A DNA stretch of 64,000 nucleotides, taken from positions 62,001-126,000 of the forward strand of contig JAJYYB010000005.1 in NCBI GenBank assembly GCA_021801355.1, written 5' to 3'. A program made the position numbers and the translations under genes. This stretch comes from Microcaldota archaeon. GTDB lineage: Archaea; Micrarchaeota; Micrarchaeia; Micrarchaeales; Micrarchaeaceae. Within the stretch, counting starts at the first letter, position 1; the number at the start of each line of letters is the position of its first letter. Shown in pieces: positions 7,529 to 16,801 of this stretch. The notes under the pieces were generated by a model. The model saw only the letters and a list, made by a program, of their open reading frames with translations, was not told the origin of the DNA and did no database searches.

Positions 7529-9226
7529 ATGAAAATTTTGCAGCTCGATGTCGATAATATAAAGTACGAGCTCATAAAACCAGAGGCTAGCGTTTACGAG
7601 CAGAGCGACGAGAAGTCAGTATCGGTAGACGACGCAGTCGCATTGCTGGTCAGCGTCGAAATGGGTGACGACGATTCTGTGGCGGAAAAGGCCGTCAACG
7701 AAACCCTGGATTTCATGTCAAAGAACAAGCGGCAGAGACTAGTTATCTATCCATTCGCGCACCTGAGCAACAACCTCTTAGAGCCGAAGGAGGCGATGCG
7801 CCTAATAGCACACATGCAGGAAATAGCGTCTTCAAAGGTGGATTCGAAAAAGGCGCCTTTCGGATGGAACAAGGGCCTCACCCTTGTGATAAAGGGGCAT
7901 CCACTTGCAGAGATGTCGCGTTCATACGGCGATGCGGAAGTTAAGAAAGAAGCTAGAACTGCCGTACCACACAGGAAAATCGATACCTCAATAGTCAGAA
8001 AGAGCGACTTCTCAGGGTTGCCGGAAACCGATCACAGGACCATAGCAGAGAAGCTCGATCTTTTCAGCTTTCAAGAGGTCTCCCCAGGAATGGTTTACTG
8101 GCACAGGAATGGTCTTGTAGTATATAGGGAGCTGGTAGGGCTGGTGAGGGAAATGCTCAGGAAATACGAGTACCAGGAGGTAAGCACTCCCAGCCTTGCC
8201 AACGTGGCACTATGGCATGTCAGCGGACACATAGACCATTACAGGGACAACATGTTCATGTTCGGTTCGGAGAGCGAGCAGCTCGGCATGAAACCGATGA
8301 ACTGCCCATCTACTATTCTTATATTCAAATCCAGGAAATGGAGTTACCGCGAACTGCCGTTCAGGACCGCTATTTTCGATAGGCTCTACAGGAATGAGAT
8401 AAGCGGCGCCCTAACAGGTCTATTCAGAGTGAGAGAGTTCTCACAAGACGATGGCCACATATTCATCGCAGAGGAGCAGCTGGCAGGAGAACTTACCAAG
8501 GTACTGGCGCTGGTCAGCGAGGTCTACAAGACTTTCGGTATGACTTTCAAGGCGAAGTTGTCAACCATGCCGGATGACCACATGGGGGATGAGATGCTTT
8601 GGGAAAAAGCTACAACCGCGCTCATAGAGGCTCTGAAGGCAAACAATCTCAGCTATGTAACAAAGGAGAAGGAAGGCGCCTTTTACGGCCCTAAGATAGA
8701 CTTTGACGTATTCGATTCAATGGGTAGGGATTGGCAGTGCGCAACGATACAAATCGACTACCAGCTGCCTATACGCTTCAAGCTTGAATACACCGGAGAG
8801 GACGGAAAGCAGCATACGCCTGTGATGATACACCGGGCGATACTTGGGTCCCTTGAGAGGTTCCTTGGCGTGCTCATAGAGCACTACCAAGGGAAGTTTC
8901 CTGTCTGGCTCTCACCACAGCAGGTCAAGGTCATATCAATATCAGAGCAGGCCAACTCCTACGCCGAGTCGGTTTACGCAAAGCTCAAGGACAGCATGCT
9001 GCGCGTTGAACTCGATTCTGGGGACCGCACCCTTGAATACAAGATACGTGATGCGCAGATGCAGAAGATCCCTTACATGATAGTTGTCGGGAAGAAAGAG
9101 TCAGACTCCGGAATGATCACGATAAGGGACAGAAGCGGAAAGCAGAAGCGCGATGTCAAACTTGAAGACTTTGTGGGCATGGTGAAGGGGCAGATAGAGA
9201 GCAGGTCAGACTCGCTCCTCCAATAA
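7529..9226 (+). CDS. thrS: Threonyl-tRNA synthetase, archaeal type with editing domain
   Basis: This protein charges tRNA-Thr. Residues 1 to ~140 form the archaea-specific DTD-like editing domain that removes mischarged Ser. The class II catalytic core follows, with the zinc-ligand Cys region MKPMNCPS, RNEISGALTGLFRVREF (motif 2) and MIHRAILGSLERF (motif 3). The anticodon-binding domain is last. The open frame reaches back to ATG 7502. However, a TATA box (ACTTATAAATCC, 7483-7494) lies only about 10 bp before that codon, and archaeal ThrRS proteins start MKIL-like, so ATG 7529 is chosen (565 residues). All catalytic motifs are intact, so charging and editing are predicted in one polypeptide. 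Confidence 0.95.
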   Translation: MKILQLDVDNIKYELIKPEASVYEQSDEKSVSVDDAVALLVSVEMGDDDSVAEKAVNETLDFMSKNKRQRLVIYPFAHLSNNLLEPKEAMRLIAHMQEIASSKVDSKKAPFGWNKGLTLVIKGHPLAEMSRSYGDAEVKKEARTAVPHRKIDTSIVRKSDFSGLPETDHRTIAEKLDLFSFQEVSPGMVYWHRNGLVVYRELVGLVREMLRKYEYQEVSTPSLANVALWHVSGHIDHYRDNMFMFGSESEQLGMKPMNCPSTILIFKSRKWSYRELPFRTAIFDRLYRNEISGALTGLFRVREFSQDDGHIFIAEEQLAGELTKVLALVSEVYKTFGMTFKAKLSTMPDDHMGDEMLWEKATTALIEALKANNLSYVTKEKEGAFYGPKIDFDVFDSMGRDWQCATIQIDYQLPIRFKLEYTGEDGKQHTPVMIHRAILGSLERFLGVLIEHYQGKFPVWLSPQQVKVISISEQANSYAESVYAKLKDSMLRVELDSGDRTLEYKIRDAQMQKIPYMIVVGKKESDSGMITIRDRSGKQKRDVKLEDFVGMVKGQIESRSDSLLQ

Positions 9227-9244
9227 GTTAATCTCAGTGCTTTC

Positions 9245-9859
9245 ATGACGCTTATCATCCTTGTAAGGCATGGGCAGAGCCAGACCAATGTGCAGGGCAT
9301 ACTCAGCGATTCTTACGAAAGGTATCCGCTCTCCGAGAACGGAGTCATACAAGCCCAGACGGTGGCGAAGGAACTCGCACAGAAGCTCAAGGTGTCGAAG
9401 CTCTACTCCAGCCCTGTGTTCAGGGCGCGCCAGACCGCTGATATAATAGGCAAGGCTGTCGGCAAGGAGGTCATTCTGGACAGCAGGCTCAAGGAGCGCG
9501 GCTGGGGCCTTATGGAAGGGAAGTCGGCGATGCTCGGGGCCTGGAGGTTCAACATGTCAAAGGCGGAGGCGGAAACCGTAGAGACATGGGACTCTATAAA
9601 ACGCAGAGTCAACGAATTCGCGGATGATGCCGCAAAAGACGGAGGCGTTGTAGTAGGCGTAAGCCACGTTGATACTATAGCAGCGCTTGCAGTTCGCGGC
9701 TTCGGAATAAAAGACGGCGAGCTGAGCATATACGCCCTGGTCTCGCCATTCGCTGCAATTAGCGTGTTCGGCTTCGATGGCGACTTCAAGGTAATAGCCA
9801 CAGGTCTGCCGATAATCCCTGATTCAGTTTTGGAGATGGCCAAGCCATATATGGATTAG
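9245..9859 (+). CDS. Histidine phosphatase / phosphoglycerate-mutase-like protein
   Basis: The 204-residue protein has the histidine phosphatase signature LVRHGQSQTN at its N-terminus (His nucleophile in RHG). The second Arg region is SPVFRARQTA, the catalytic Glu region is LKERGWGLMEGKS, and the second His is in VSHVDTI. The superfamily includes cofactor-dependent phosphoglycerate mutase and many sugar or nucleotide phosphatases. Length and motifs do not separate these. It begins 18 bp after thrS on the same strand and may be co-transcribed. Its end abuts the antisense RNase P RNA. Confidence 0.88.
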   Translation: MTLIILVRHGQSQTNVQGILSDSYERYPLSENGVIQAQTVAKELAQKLKVSKLYSSPVFRARQTADIIGKAVGKEVILDSRLKERGWGLMEGKSAMLGAWRFNMSKAEAETVETWDSIKRRVNEFADDAAKDGGVVVGVSHVDTIAALAVRGFGIKDGELSIYALVSPFAAISVFGFDGDFKVIATGLPIIPDSVLEMAKPYMD

Positions 9860-10096
9860 TAGTGGCAGGCCGTAGCCCTCTTTCTGTTTTAGGCAGCATT
9901 AGACTGAGCGGCTTAAAGCCTTGCATACTCACAGTGCTTGCATCGGCGCGTTTAATCCATCGCGGCACGCTCGTCGTGTCATCGCTTCATGTGCCGTCCT
10001 GGTGTCGTTTCTGTTCCGAATAGGGCATTGAACCCTTCGCACTCTGTATGAGAGGAGCTTCCTCCTTTCGGTAGGCTGCCCGCCTGCCACCGCATA
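9860..10096 (-). ncRNA. rnpB: RNase P RNA, compact archaeal form
   Basis: Read on the minus strand, the ends pair perfectly: GTGGCAGGC (10082-10090) with GCCTGCCAC (9862-9870), forming P1. P2 is GGGCAGC with GCTGCCT. Conserved blocks follow in the right order: AGGAGGAAGCTCC (CR-I), GAACAGAAACGACACC (the archaeal CR-II/III-like ACAGAAACGA block), GATGACACG, and near the 3' end AACAGAAAGAGGGCTACGG (CR-V, pairing in P4). The role is 5' maturation of tRNAs with archaeal protein subunits. About 236 nt is short for an archaeal RNase P RNA (commonly near 300), so some specificity-domain helices are probably reduced. Its own TATA lies about 20-25 bp upstream. Confidence 0.85.
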
Positions 10097-10105
10097 CTCA
10101 TAAGG

Positions 10106-10122
10106 CTATTAAATATTTAGAG
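10106..10122. promoter_or_regulatory. Shared bidirectional TATA region between RNase P RNA and the BofA-like gene
   Basis: CTATTAAATATTTAGAG is nearly symmetric. Read leftwards it lies about 20-25 bp before the predicted 5' end of the RNase P RNA; read rightwards it lies about 30 bp before ATG 10143. Confidence 0.5.
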
Positions 10123-10142
10123 CTTAAGATTAGCGTGGTTAA

Positions 10143-10424
10143 ATGGTCCTTGGACTCGCGAGCGGTATAGTTGGCGAAGTGATAATAGTAGCGCTCATAG
10201 CTGCAGTGCTTTTCGTGATATTCAAGCTCAGCAGCATGTTTCTAAAGCTGGTTTTCGGGATAATAATAAATAGCATAGCAGGCCTGGTAGCGATTGTTGC
10301 GCTTGATTACATATTCAATATGGGGATAACGATAGGACTGGCAACTCTGCTGCCATCCGCCATATTCGGGTTGCCCGGTGTCGGGACTATAGTCATACTT
10401 AAGCTGCTTGGTGTCCAGATATAG
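10143..10424 (+). CDS. BofA-like (sigma-K processing inhibitor family) membrane protein
   Basis: The 93-residue protein is almost wholly hydrophobic with about three membrane segments. The NSIAGLVAI...N.GITIGLATLLPSAIFGLPGVGTIVILKLLGV pattern matches the BofA family (pro-sigma-K processing inhibitor), which occurs in many archaea lacking sporulation. Its archaeal role is unknown; a regulator of intramembrane proteolysis is inference from the bacterial member. The ATG has no strong ribosome-binding site and lies close to a TATA box, which is consistent with a leaderless or short-leader message. Confidence 0.7.
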   Translation: MVLGLASGIVGEVIIVALIAAVLFVIFKLSSMFLKLVFGIIINSIAGLVAIVALDYIFNMGITIGLATLLPSAIFGLPGVGTIVILKLLGVQI

Positions 10425-10435
10425 AGAACCAGTAA

Positions 10436-10636
10436 TCATTCGCGCATAGCCAGACGTATGTCAGAAACTTCGATCGTCTTCCTCTTCGCGTGCTTCGAAA
10501 GCTTAACGGCCTTGGACGCTGTGTCAAAAGCCAGTTTGTTCATGTACTTCTGCATCTCGACTATCGCCTCCTTGCTTATCCTCTCGGCGCCGGCCTCCTT
10601 CATTATCTTTCTTACAACCGCATCGGATACATACAT
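10436..10636 (-). CDS. Archaeal histone
   Basis: The 66-residue protein is a single histone fold: helix 1 (SDAVVRKIMKEAG), the RISKEA loop, the long helix 2 (AIVEMQKYMNKLAFDTASKAVKLSKHAKRKTI) and VSDIRLAMRE as helix 3. It would dimerise, wrap DNA and compact the chromosome. Length matches HMfB-type archaeal histones with no tail. A strong TATA (rev. of ATATAAATAG) lies at about 10681-10690, some 45 bp upstream. The BofA-like gene is convergent, 11 bp away. Confidence 0.95.
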   Translation of the reverse strand: MYVSDAVVRKIMKEAGAERISKEAIVEMQKYMNKLAFDTASKAVKLSKHAKRKTIEVSDIRLAMRE

Positions 10637-10680
10637 GAGAACACGCGTAGAAAATTGAGTTGCAGATAGATGGTTTAGTA

Positions 10681-10692
10681 GAATATAAATAG
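10681..10692 (-). promoter_or_regulatory. TATA-type promoter of the histone gene
   Basis: On the minus strand CTATTTATATTC lies about 45 bp before the histone ATG. Confidence 0.5.
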
Positions 10693-10724
10693 TTTACCGA
10701 ATTCTGTACGCACAATATTCTGGC

Positions 10725-13529
10725 TCAGACCGACCAGTATTTTTTTGTGCGTATGAATGTGCGTTGCGCCTCAAGGAGGTCTATGTAAAAGAGCCGCTCG
10801 TCCCGCCTCAACATCATCAGAGCGCGCGCTGCGCTCTTCGCCCCTACGCCATACGTTGAAAGCGCCACAGCAGCTTTGCCGCCATACGATTCGAACAGGC
10901 TCGCTTCCTTAAGCGCCGATTGAAGTGCCGCTTTTTCACTTGCGGTCAGTTTCTTCCCTTCGGCCCTCTTTTTTACCGCCCTCTCGTAATCTTCCTCATA
11001 TCTAGCTATCATAGGGCTTTTGCATGAAGGGCAGCTGAGCTTCTTGTGGTCCTTTATCTCAGCCACTTTTCTGGTGAACGAGAAACCGCAATATGTGCAT
11101 ACCAACTTTATGTCCTTTGATAGTATCGAGCCTGCGAACGAGTTGACTACCTCGCTGTCAGGTGTAAGAGGCAGTACAAGTTCCCTTGTGTAATACGCCG
11201 AACTTATTATTGCTTCTGTCAATGGTGACATTGAAGGCAGGTCAATGACGCGTATGTGGGTCTTGCCGCTAGACACATCTCCTAGGAACGCCCTGAGGTT
11301 GTCTATGTCGAAATAGTTGTCCATCAGCTCCCTCTCCGTCTCCTTGTATACCGGGGAGTCTGCTAGCACCTTGAGCATCCTCTTCACTATGGATTTTGAA
11401 ACGGTAGCAGTCCTATCTATCACTCCAAACAGCTTTGCAACTGACACGAACTTGTACCTGAAGAGCTCACTTTCCTGCGTCGCAGAACTAAGCACATGCT
11501 CTATGTTGCCTGGAGCCAGCGAAATAAGTAGCTGCTTCAGGTCTATCTGCTCACCTGTGCCGAGTTCAAGGAATATAGCATAAGGCGATGTCTTCACGTT
11601 TATGCTGTGCCCAAACCTAAGCGTTATATGGTGGGTTATCAATTTTGACAGCGCGTCGTTACCTAGCGAACCCAACCATGTGTATATGGCCGAGTACTCG
11701 CTTCCTCTCTCTATTATCACCGATCCATCGGGATTCCAGAACTTACGCTGTTTCTCAATAAAATCATTCATTGATGTTGAAGTGTCGCTATCCTCGAACT
11801 CGCTGCTCTCGGATACCTTGCCGCAGCCGAGTAGCCCAGCGACATTTTTAGCCACCTCTCGACTTACCGGTATGTCCTCTCCGCTCCAGTCGGGTATCGC
11901 TGCATCCAAATCACTGCTTGGTTCAACTCTTACTACATCTTCCTCTATGCTTACTACTTTCCATGGAAGGCCTTTCGTTATGAATACGCTGCCTTCATCT
12001 ATCGAGCCCGAGACGAATTTTTCATCTAGCGATGAGATGAACTTGTTGTCTATGATGTTTCTTATGGCGAAGCGCTTTGTGTCAGGTATCACGCTTAGGT
12101 GGTCATAATAGAACATCCTAGTCCGCGGACTTCCTATTATGTTGCTGCCATCAAATCTTATGATGTGCTGCCCAGACATAAACTTGACAAGTCCTAAGAA
12201 CTCATCCTTCTGCATCCCCTCATAAACATACGCCCCGTTTATTATGCTCAATGCGCTCTCCAAATTGCATCCCCTCTTCAGCAGCGCACTGTCAAGCGCT
12301 ATTCCGCATATCTGGCTGACAAGCACATCAAGTGCGTTTTTCTGGACTTTGAATCCTTCAAGTACGCCCTGCACTGCGTTAGATGAGACCGAAACGGACT
12401 CGACTGCATCCATCATATTGACTCCTACTATCACGCCTTCAGAAACGCCTTTCTCAGAATGTCCGCTTCTGCCAACTCTCTGCACAAGCCTGAGCGCCTG
12501 ACGCGGCGATCCGTACTGAAGCACTAGGTCTATCTTGCCAACGTCTATCCCGAGCTCCAACGAGCTAGTCGCTATTATGCTTTTAAGTTCACCGCGCTTG
12601 AAAGCGTTCTCAACTTCAATCCTTTCCTCCCTGTTCAATGAGCTATGGTGCACGCCTATGCCCCCGAAAGGCTTCACCGAATTGAGGTAAACCAGTTTGC
12701 TACCCAATGCCTCTACAATCTGCCTTGTATTAGCAAATATCAGCACTGATTTTGACCGTGAAACATAACCTGCTATCGCTCCAAGCCTAGCTACGGCCTC
12801 GTTGTCAAGTCCGAATCGGTCGGCCACAGCTCCAAGATCATGCCCGTGATGTCTCGGCATAACTACCTTCAGCCTGAAGCTTTTTTGTGCCCCTGAAGTC
12901 ACGATCTCGCAGTCCCTCTTGTTGCATAGGAATTTCCTTATCACTTCTGGATCGCTTACGGTTGCGCTTATCCCTATCCTCTGGAATCCTGGCGAAAGCT
13001 GCTCAAGCCTCTCAAGAGCTATGGATAGCTGTGCACCTCTCTTATTGTGGTAAAGCTCGTGTATCTCATCTATCACAACTGTCTTGACGTTCTTCAGCGC
13101 TAGCCCCATTTGCTTGGTCGGGAGTATGCTTTGCAGGGTTTCCGGAGTCGTTATGAGGATCTGGGGCGCGACCCTTGCCTGCCGGCTCCTCTCGCTTTGC
13201 GTTGTGTCCCCGTGCCTCACTGCTATGCTTATCCCGAGCTTGCTGCATATGGACTCAAGCCTGCCAACCATGTCCCTGTTGAGCGCCCTCAACGGCGTTA
13301 TGTACAATACGCATATGCCTGCCGGTGGCTCGCCATAGCCTTTAATCATCTTTAGCAGCGGCAGGACCGCGGCCTCCGTCTTTCCTGCCCCGGTAGGCGC
13401 TATAAGCACTGCGTTGCTACGTTTCTCAAGCAGAGGCATTGCCCTTTTCTGGATTTCTGTGAAGCTACCGTATCTTTCAAGGAAAAGCTCATAAGGGTCT
13501 ATCGCCATCACTTCTTTCCACGCCTCCAC
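10725..13529 (-). CDS. lhr: Lhr-type superfamily 2 helicase with C-terminal zinc motif
   Basis: This 934-residue ATP-dependent helicase has Walker A APTGAGKTEAA near residue 42, the DEIH box (VIDEIHELY), motif III SATVSDPE and motif VI VQRVGRSGH. That arrangement, plus a winged helix and a long Lhr-specific C-terminal region, identifies the Lhr family (3'-5' translocase linked to DNA repair and RNA processing). A CxxC...CxxC pair (CTYCGF / CPSCKS) near residue 810 is a probable zinc site. The final ~90 residues include a helix-hairpin-like GVGAKSAARAL. The start overlaps the end of the upstream surface-protein gene by 22 bp, so the two are likely co-transcribed despite unrelated roles. Confidence 0.92.
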   Translation of the reverse strand: MEAWKEVMAIDPYELFLERYGSFTEIQKRAMPLLEKRSNAVLIAPTGAGKTEAAVLPLLKMIKGYGEPPAGICVLYITPLRALNRDMVGRLESICSKLGISIAVRHGDTTQSERSRQARVAPQILITTPETLQSILPTKQMGLALKNVKTVVIDEIHELYHNKRGAQLSIALERLEQLSPGFQRIGISATVSDPEVIRKFLCNKRDCEIVTSGAQKSFRLKVVMPRHHGHDLGAVADRFGLDNEAVARLGAIAGYVSRSKSVLIFANTRQIVEALGSKLVYLNSVKPFGGIGVHHSSLNREERIEVENAFKRGELKSIIATSSLELGIDVGKIDLVLQYGSPRQALRLVQRVGRSGHSEKGVSEGVIVGVNMMDAVESVSVSSNAVQGVLEGFKVQKNALDVLVSQICGIALDSALLKRGCNLESALSIINGAYVYEGMQKDEFLGLVKFMSGQHIIRFDGSNIIGSPRTRMFYYDHLSVIPDTKRFAIRNIIDNKFISSLDEKFVSGSIDEGSVFITKGLPWKVVSIEEDVVRVEPSSDLDAAIPDWSGEDIPVSREVAKNVAGLLGCGKVSESSEFEDSDTSTSMNDFIEKQRKFWNPDGSVIIERGSEYSAIYTWLGSLGNDALSKLITHHITLRFGHSINVKTSPYAIFLELGTGEQIDLKQLLISLAPGNIEHVLSSATQESELFRYKFVSVAKLFGVIDRTATVSKSIVKRMLKVLADSPVYKETERELMDNYFDIDNLRAFLGDVSSGKTHIRVIDLPSMSPLTEAIISSAYYTRELVLPLTPDSEVVNSFAGSILSKDIKLVCTYCGFSFTRKVAEIKDHKKLSCPSCKSPMIARYEEDYERAVKKRAEGKKLTASEKAALQSALKEASLFESYGGKAAVALSTYGVGAKSAARALMMLRRDERLFYIDLLEAQRTFIRTKKYWSV

Positions 13530-15541
13530 TTATTCTGCTCCTCATCGCGCCTTGCCAGCTCCCTTACCGCAAGAACTATAGCAGCGAATATTACGATTAC
13601 GGCTATTATTGCATCAGGTGTTATGAAGCTCAGCTTGGCGTCTGTACCATTAGCTACGTTGACCTTCTCTGTGAAAAGGAAGTCGCTAATGTTGCCGCTC
13701 AATTGGCCGTAAGGCAGTCCATTAAAATTCATCACGCCAGTCGGGCCCAGATGGGAGACTAGTTTGGTGCCGTTCTTGAAAGTCACATCGATGCTTGCGT
13801 TCACAGGCAGTCCGAGCCAGCTTACGGCTGCCACAGTAACATTGTATACCGGAAGCTTGACCACTATGGTGTTCGCATGTGTGACGCTTATGCTCTTGTT
13901 GATGCCTATGTTTACTCCGTCGAATCCAACGCTCTGCACCTCATAGTTCCCATTGGCGTAAAGGAATGTCGGGCCTGTAACAACCTGGTTTGAAACCGTG
14001 TAGTATTGAACGCCATCCAAATGCCCTCCGTACGCATTGGTGGCGCTGAAATTAGTGAGATACTGTTCTGCGTATTCAGCATGCACGAAAAGCGGCCCTA
14101 TAACGTTGAATGTGAATGCTAGGCCGCTGTAACCGTTGCTCCATCCGCTGAACTCCATCCTGCTGTTCCGGCTTATAGTAACCGTGCTGGTGTTGGCGCG
14201 CACAACGGCAAGAGCGCCTGCATCGTACCATCCGGACCCGAAAGTCTGCCCATAGATGCTTGTTGCGTTGATCAGATACTGCACGTCCCAGTTAGCGCTA
14301 ATGTTGATAGGTGATGTCATCTTGACCTCCCCGCTGATCGCATTGGTTCCGGTGCTCCATCCGGCGAAGATCGCCCTTTTGGAATATCCTAATGTCAGGT
14401 CGCTTTGGTTAACCGCAAATACTGCCTCTGCGCCTGAATTATACCAGCTGCCCCCTGGCACGTCTATAGAGCCTGCATACTGCGAGCTGACATTCAGTTT
14501 ATACTGTGTCTGCCATATGGCATTCTCCTCTATGTCGCCATACATGCTTATCAAAGGGCTGCTCTCGTTTCCTGTATAAGAGCCATAGCCCTCACCCCTC
14601 CATCCTTCAAATACATCCCTAACGCCCGGCGATACGTTTATCTCCGCAGGCTCGCTTATCCTAACGTTATCGTAAGCGGTGTAATTGTAAGCACTGCTCG
14701 TGTTCTGCACGCTTGAGACTATGCTAAGCTTATATCCGGTTCCCCAGAGCTGGCTTCCGTCCCTGGGTATGGGGACGTTCGAGCCTACCTCAAAATAATC
14801 TGTATACTGCCCTATCTCCTTTACCCCGTATGGGTTTGCCAGGGCCGTCTGGCTTCCCTTGCCGTAGCCTATGTTGGCGTAACCGTACTGCACGGTCTGG
14901 AACCCCCCGTTGTTCATCGACTCAAGATTCTTGAACTGCACGGCCTGCATCCTTGTAGTGTTGCTCCTGGCGTCCGCGTATTCCGCTATTGCTTCAGGCG
15001 CGTTCATGCCCGAGGCGGGGGCCCCAAGATAAACCCTGCCTACAATGTTGCCGTTGAAGTAGAAACTCCATGTGTTCCCGCTTGCTTCGAAAGAATAGGT
15101 GTTAAAGGTTCCGTTGGCGCCTGCAGAATCAGAAGGTCCGTAGCCGCCGAAAAATGTATTGTTTGCCGCATTAGGCGGGAAATACTCCCAGAACCAAGAC
15201 GGCTCGCCTGATGTGAGATAAACGCCGCTCGAACATGTGGCGTTACCATTGAAGTCCTCTGTGCAATTGTTCGGATAATAGCCTGTTGCGTTTGGCACCA
15301 CATAACCAATCTGCAGGAAAGCGCCGTTTGATAGGTCCTCGCCCACCCAGTATCCAAACGAACCATAGGTTGATGATTGCGGTGTTATGGTCTGTATAGA
15401 CACCTTTGCGCCAGTGTTGTAATAGGCGCCTCCACCTCCCGTAATGCCACTCTGGAACCAGTATACTGCGTTGGCTTGCGCTACAAGCGCACCAAAAACA
15501 ATAATCGCAGCAAGAATGCCTACTGGGCTACACCCTCTCAT
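13508..15541 (-). CDS. Secreted, C-terminally anchored surface protein with InlB-like repeats
   Basis: From ATG 15541 the protein has 677 residues. It starts with a classic signal peptide (MRGCSPVGILAAIIVFGALVAQANA). A lectin-like beta-rich N-terminal half follows, then three repeats of about 70 residues with the core Y-N-x-S-x-Y-G...G-x-W-Y-x-x-G-A-x-A-x-x-x-A...F-x-G-W-S-x-G. This is reminiscent of the divergent InlB B-repeat. A single C-terminal helix (AIIAVIVIFAAIVLAV) and a basic tail anchor it in the membrane. It is rich in N-x-S/T sites. A surface or adhesion role is inferred. The frame is open to 15595, but the extra N-terminus overlaps the upstream gene and lacks signal character. 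It overlaps dtdA by 14 bp and lhr by 22 bp. Confidence 0.8.
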   Translation of the reverse strand: MRGCSPVGILAAIIVFGALVAQANAVYWFQSGITGGGGAYYNTGAKVSIQTITPQSSTYGSFGYWVGEDLSNGAFLQIGYVVPNATGYYPNNCTEDFNGNATCSSGVYLTSGEPSWFWEYFPPNAANNTFFGGYGPSDSAGANGTFNTYSFEASGNTWSFYFNGNIVGRVYLGAPASGMNAPEAIAEYADARSNTTRMQAVQFKNLESMNNGGFQTVQYGYANIGYGKGSQTALANPYGVKEIGQYTDYFEVGSNVPIPRDGSQLWGTGYKLSIVSSVQNTSSAYNYTAYDNVRISEPAEINVSPGVRDVFEGWRGEGYGSYTGNESSPLISMYGDIEENAIWQTQYKLNVSSQYAGSIDVPGGSWYNSGAEAVFAVNQSDLTLGYSKRAIFAGWSTGTNAISGEVKMTSPINISANWDVQYLINATSIYGQTFGSGWYDAGALAVVRANTSTVTISRNSRMEFSGWSNGYSGLAFTFNVIGPLFVHAEYAEQYLTNFSATNAYGGHLDGVQYYTVSNQVVTGPTFLYANGNYEVQSVGFDGVNIGINKSISVTHANTIVVKLPVYNVTVAAVSWLGLPVNASIDVTFKNGTKLVSHLGPTGVMNFNGLPYGQLSGNISDFLFTEKVNVANGTDAKLSFITPDAIIAVIVIFAAIVLAVRELARRDEEQNKWRRGKK

Positions 15542-16343
15542 AATCAATACCGAGTTCTTTAAGCTTGTCCAGTACCATATTCCTCTTATCAGCATTTATG
15601 CTTTTCCACTCAACAAGAGCGAGTTCCGGCGGCATGTCGGACCTTTTCATCGCTTGCTGGAGCATGTCGGTCTCTGCCACATAGTATTTAGGCATTATAT
15701 GCGCGAACGCATAGCCCTTCTCCATGGCTAGCTGCGTCGCCCTGCCTGAATAGTGCAGTCCGCCTATATGCACCACAATTTTGCTGTATCCGGAAGTGTC
15801 ATTCTCAGGGTGCGTGAACCTGAACGCCGCATCAGCCAGCGCGCTCCTCAGTTTTGTGCTGTCCATCGCCTCCTGGTTGCCGCCCAGCTCGGCGAAGAAC
15901 GACGGAGTTTTTAGCAGCGGACCATGGTGCGTTGCCTCATACACAACCTGCGCATCGCTTCCCGCTTCAGATGCCGCCGCTTTCAAGCATCTCATGAACC
16001 TCAGCATATTCACAGGCGAGGAGACGCCCAGCTCTTTCGGCCTGCCGCCAAGCTCAGCTGCAGTTCCCCAGTTGCCTTCAGGATGCACGGTGAAGGCGGT
16101 CACGCCCTTGGCGCTCCTGTGCCTGCTCAAGAAAACTATAAGGTCAGCTTTCACCAAGCCCTCAACGTAATCCGCATTCACAAGGCTTGTGCCTAACTCT
16201 ATCATCTCTATGCCATCGCCCTGGATGAAGTGCCTGTTGCCATTTATCTCCATGTCATGCTCCATTCCAAGGAGGCTCTTAAGCTCATCTGCAACACCGA
16301 GCGACACCGAATCCTCAATGGAATAGGCGAACAGCAGTTTCAT
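15528..16343 (-). CDS. dtdA: D-aminoacyl-tRNA deacylase, archaeal DtdA type
   Basis: The 271-residue protein matches the archaeal/plant DtdA (GEK1) family. Signatures seen are FLSRHRSAKGVTAFTVHPEGN, ELGGRPKELGVSSP, YEATHHGP with LKTPSFFAELGG, and VHIGGLHYSGRATQLA. It hydrolyses D-amino acids wrongly attached to tRNA and uses zinc. Length is usual for the family (about 270). It is the first gene of a three-gene minus-strand run overlapping the surface protein and then lhr. The nuo operon is divergent to the right. Confidence 0.92.
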   Translation of the reverse strand: MKLLFAYSIEDSVSLGVADELKSLLGMEHDMEINGNRHFIQGDGIEMIELGTSLVNADYVEGLVKADLIVFLSRHRSAKGVTAFTVHPEGNWGTAAELGGRPKELGVSSPVNMLRFMRCLKAAASEAGSDAQVVYEATHHGPLLKTPSFFAELGGNQEAMDSTKLRSALADAAFRFTHPENDTSGYSKIVVHIGGLHYSGRATQLAMEKGYAFAHIMPKYYVAETDMLQQAMKRSDMPPELALVEWKSINADKRNMVLDKLKELGIDYERV

Positions 16344-16444
16344 ACCAGATCACGTGAATTCCGTAAGAAGCAGTTTGAAGCTGAAGACTAAATTAGTACG
16401 GCAATTAATATAAAGATTCAACGAGCATATATAGCGGTGCAGGA

Positions 16445-16801
16445 ATGCTCTATAATTATGTGGCGCTGTTGGTATTCATAGTAATGGCTCTTTTCATACC
16501 ATACTCACTTCTTCTGACGTCAATCATGCTGAGGCGACGCATCCCAAGGAACAAGGTCAAGAACGCTCCATACGAGAGCGCCGAGGAGCCAATAGGCAGC
16601 AGCAAGGTCGTCCAGATAGAATACCTGCCGATATTCGCACTTTTCCTGCCTTTCGAGATAATATCAGTGATAATGCTGCTCTGGGCATATGTGGCGCAGC
16701 AGGTCAGCTACATCTCCGGTCTGGAAATGCTTGGTCTGATAGTTGTGGCAATGGTATTTGGACTTATAGCATACAAGTTTATAAGTGATAAGAATGTCTG
16801 A
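16445..16801 (+). CDS. nuoA: NADH:quinone oxidoreductase subunit A
   Basis: The 118-residue protein has three membrane helices with NAPYESAEEPIGSSK in the loop after helix 1, equivalent to the conserved PYE(C/S)G loop of NuoA/ND3 near the quinone site. The Cys of that loop is replaced by Ser, as in some bacteria. It is the first gene of nuoABCD. The last 8 bases overlap the nuoB start, so translation is coupled. A TATA-like stretch (TTAATATAAAG) lies about 40 bp upstream. Confidence 0.92.
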   Translation: MLYNYVALLVFIVMALFIPYSLLLTSIMLRRRIPRNKVKNAPYESAEEPIGSSKVVQIEYLPIFALFLPFEIISVIMLLWAYVAQQVSYISGLEMLGLIVVAMVFGLIAYKFISDKNV

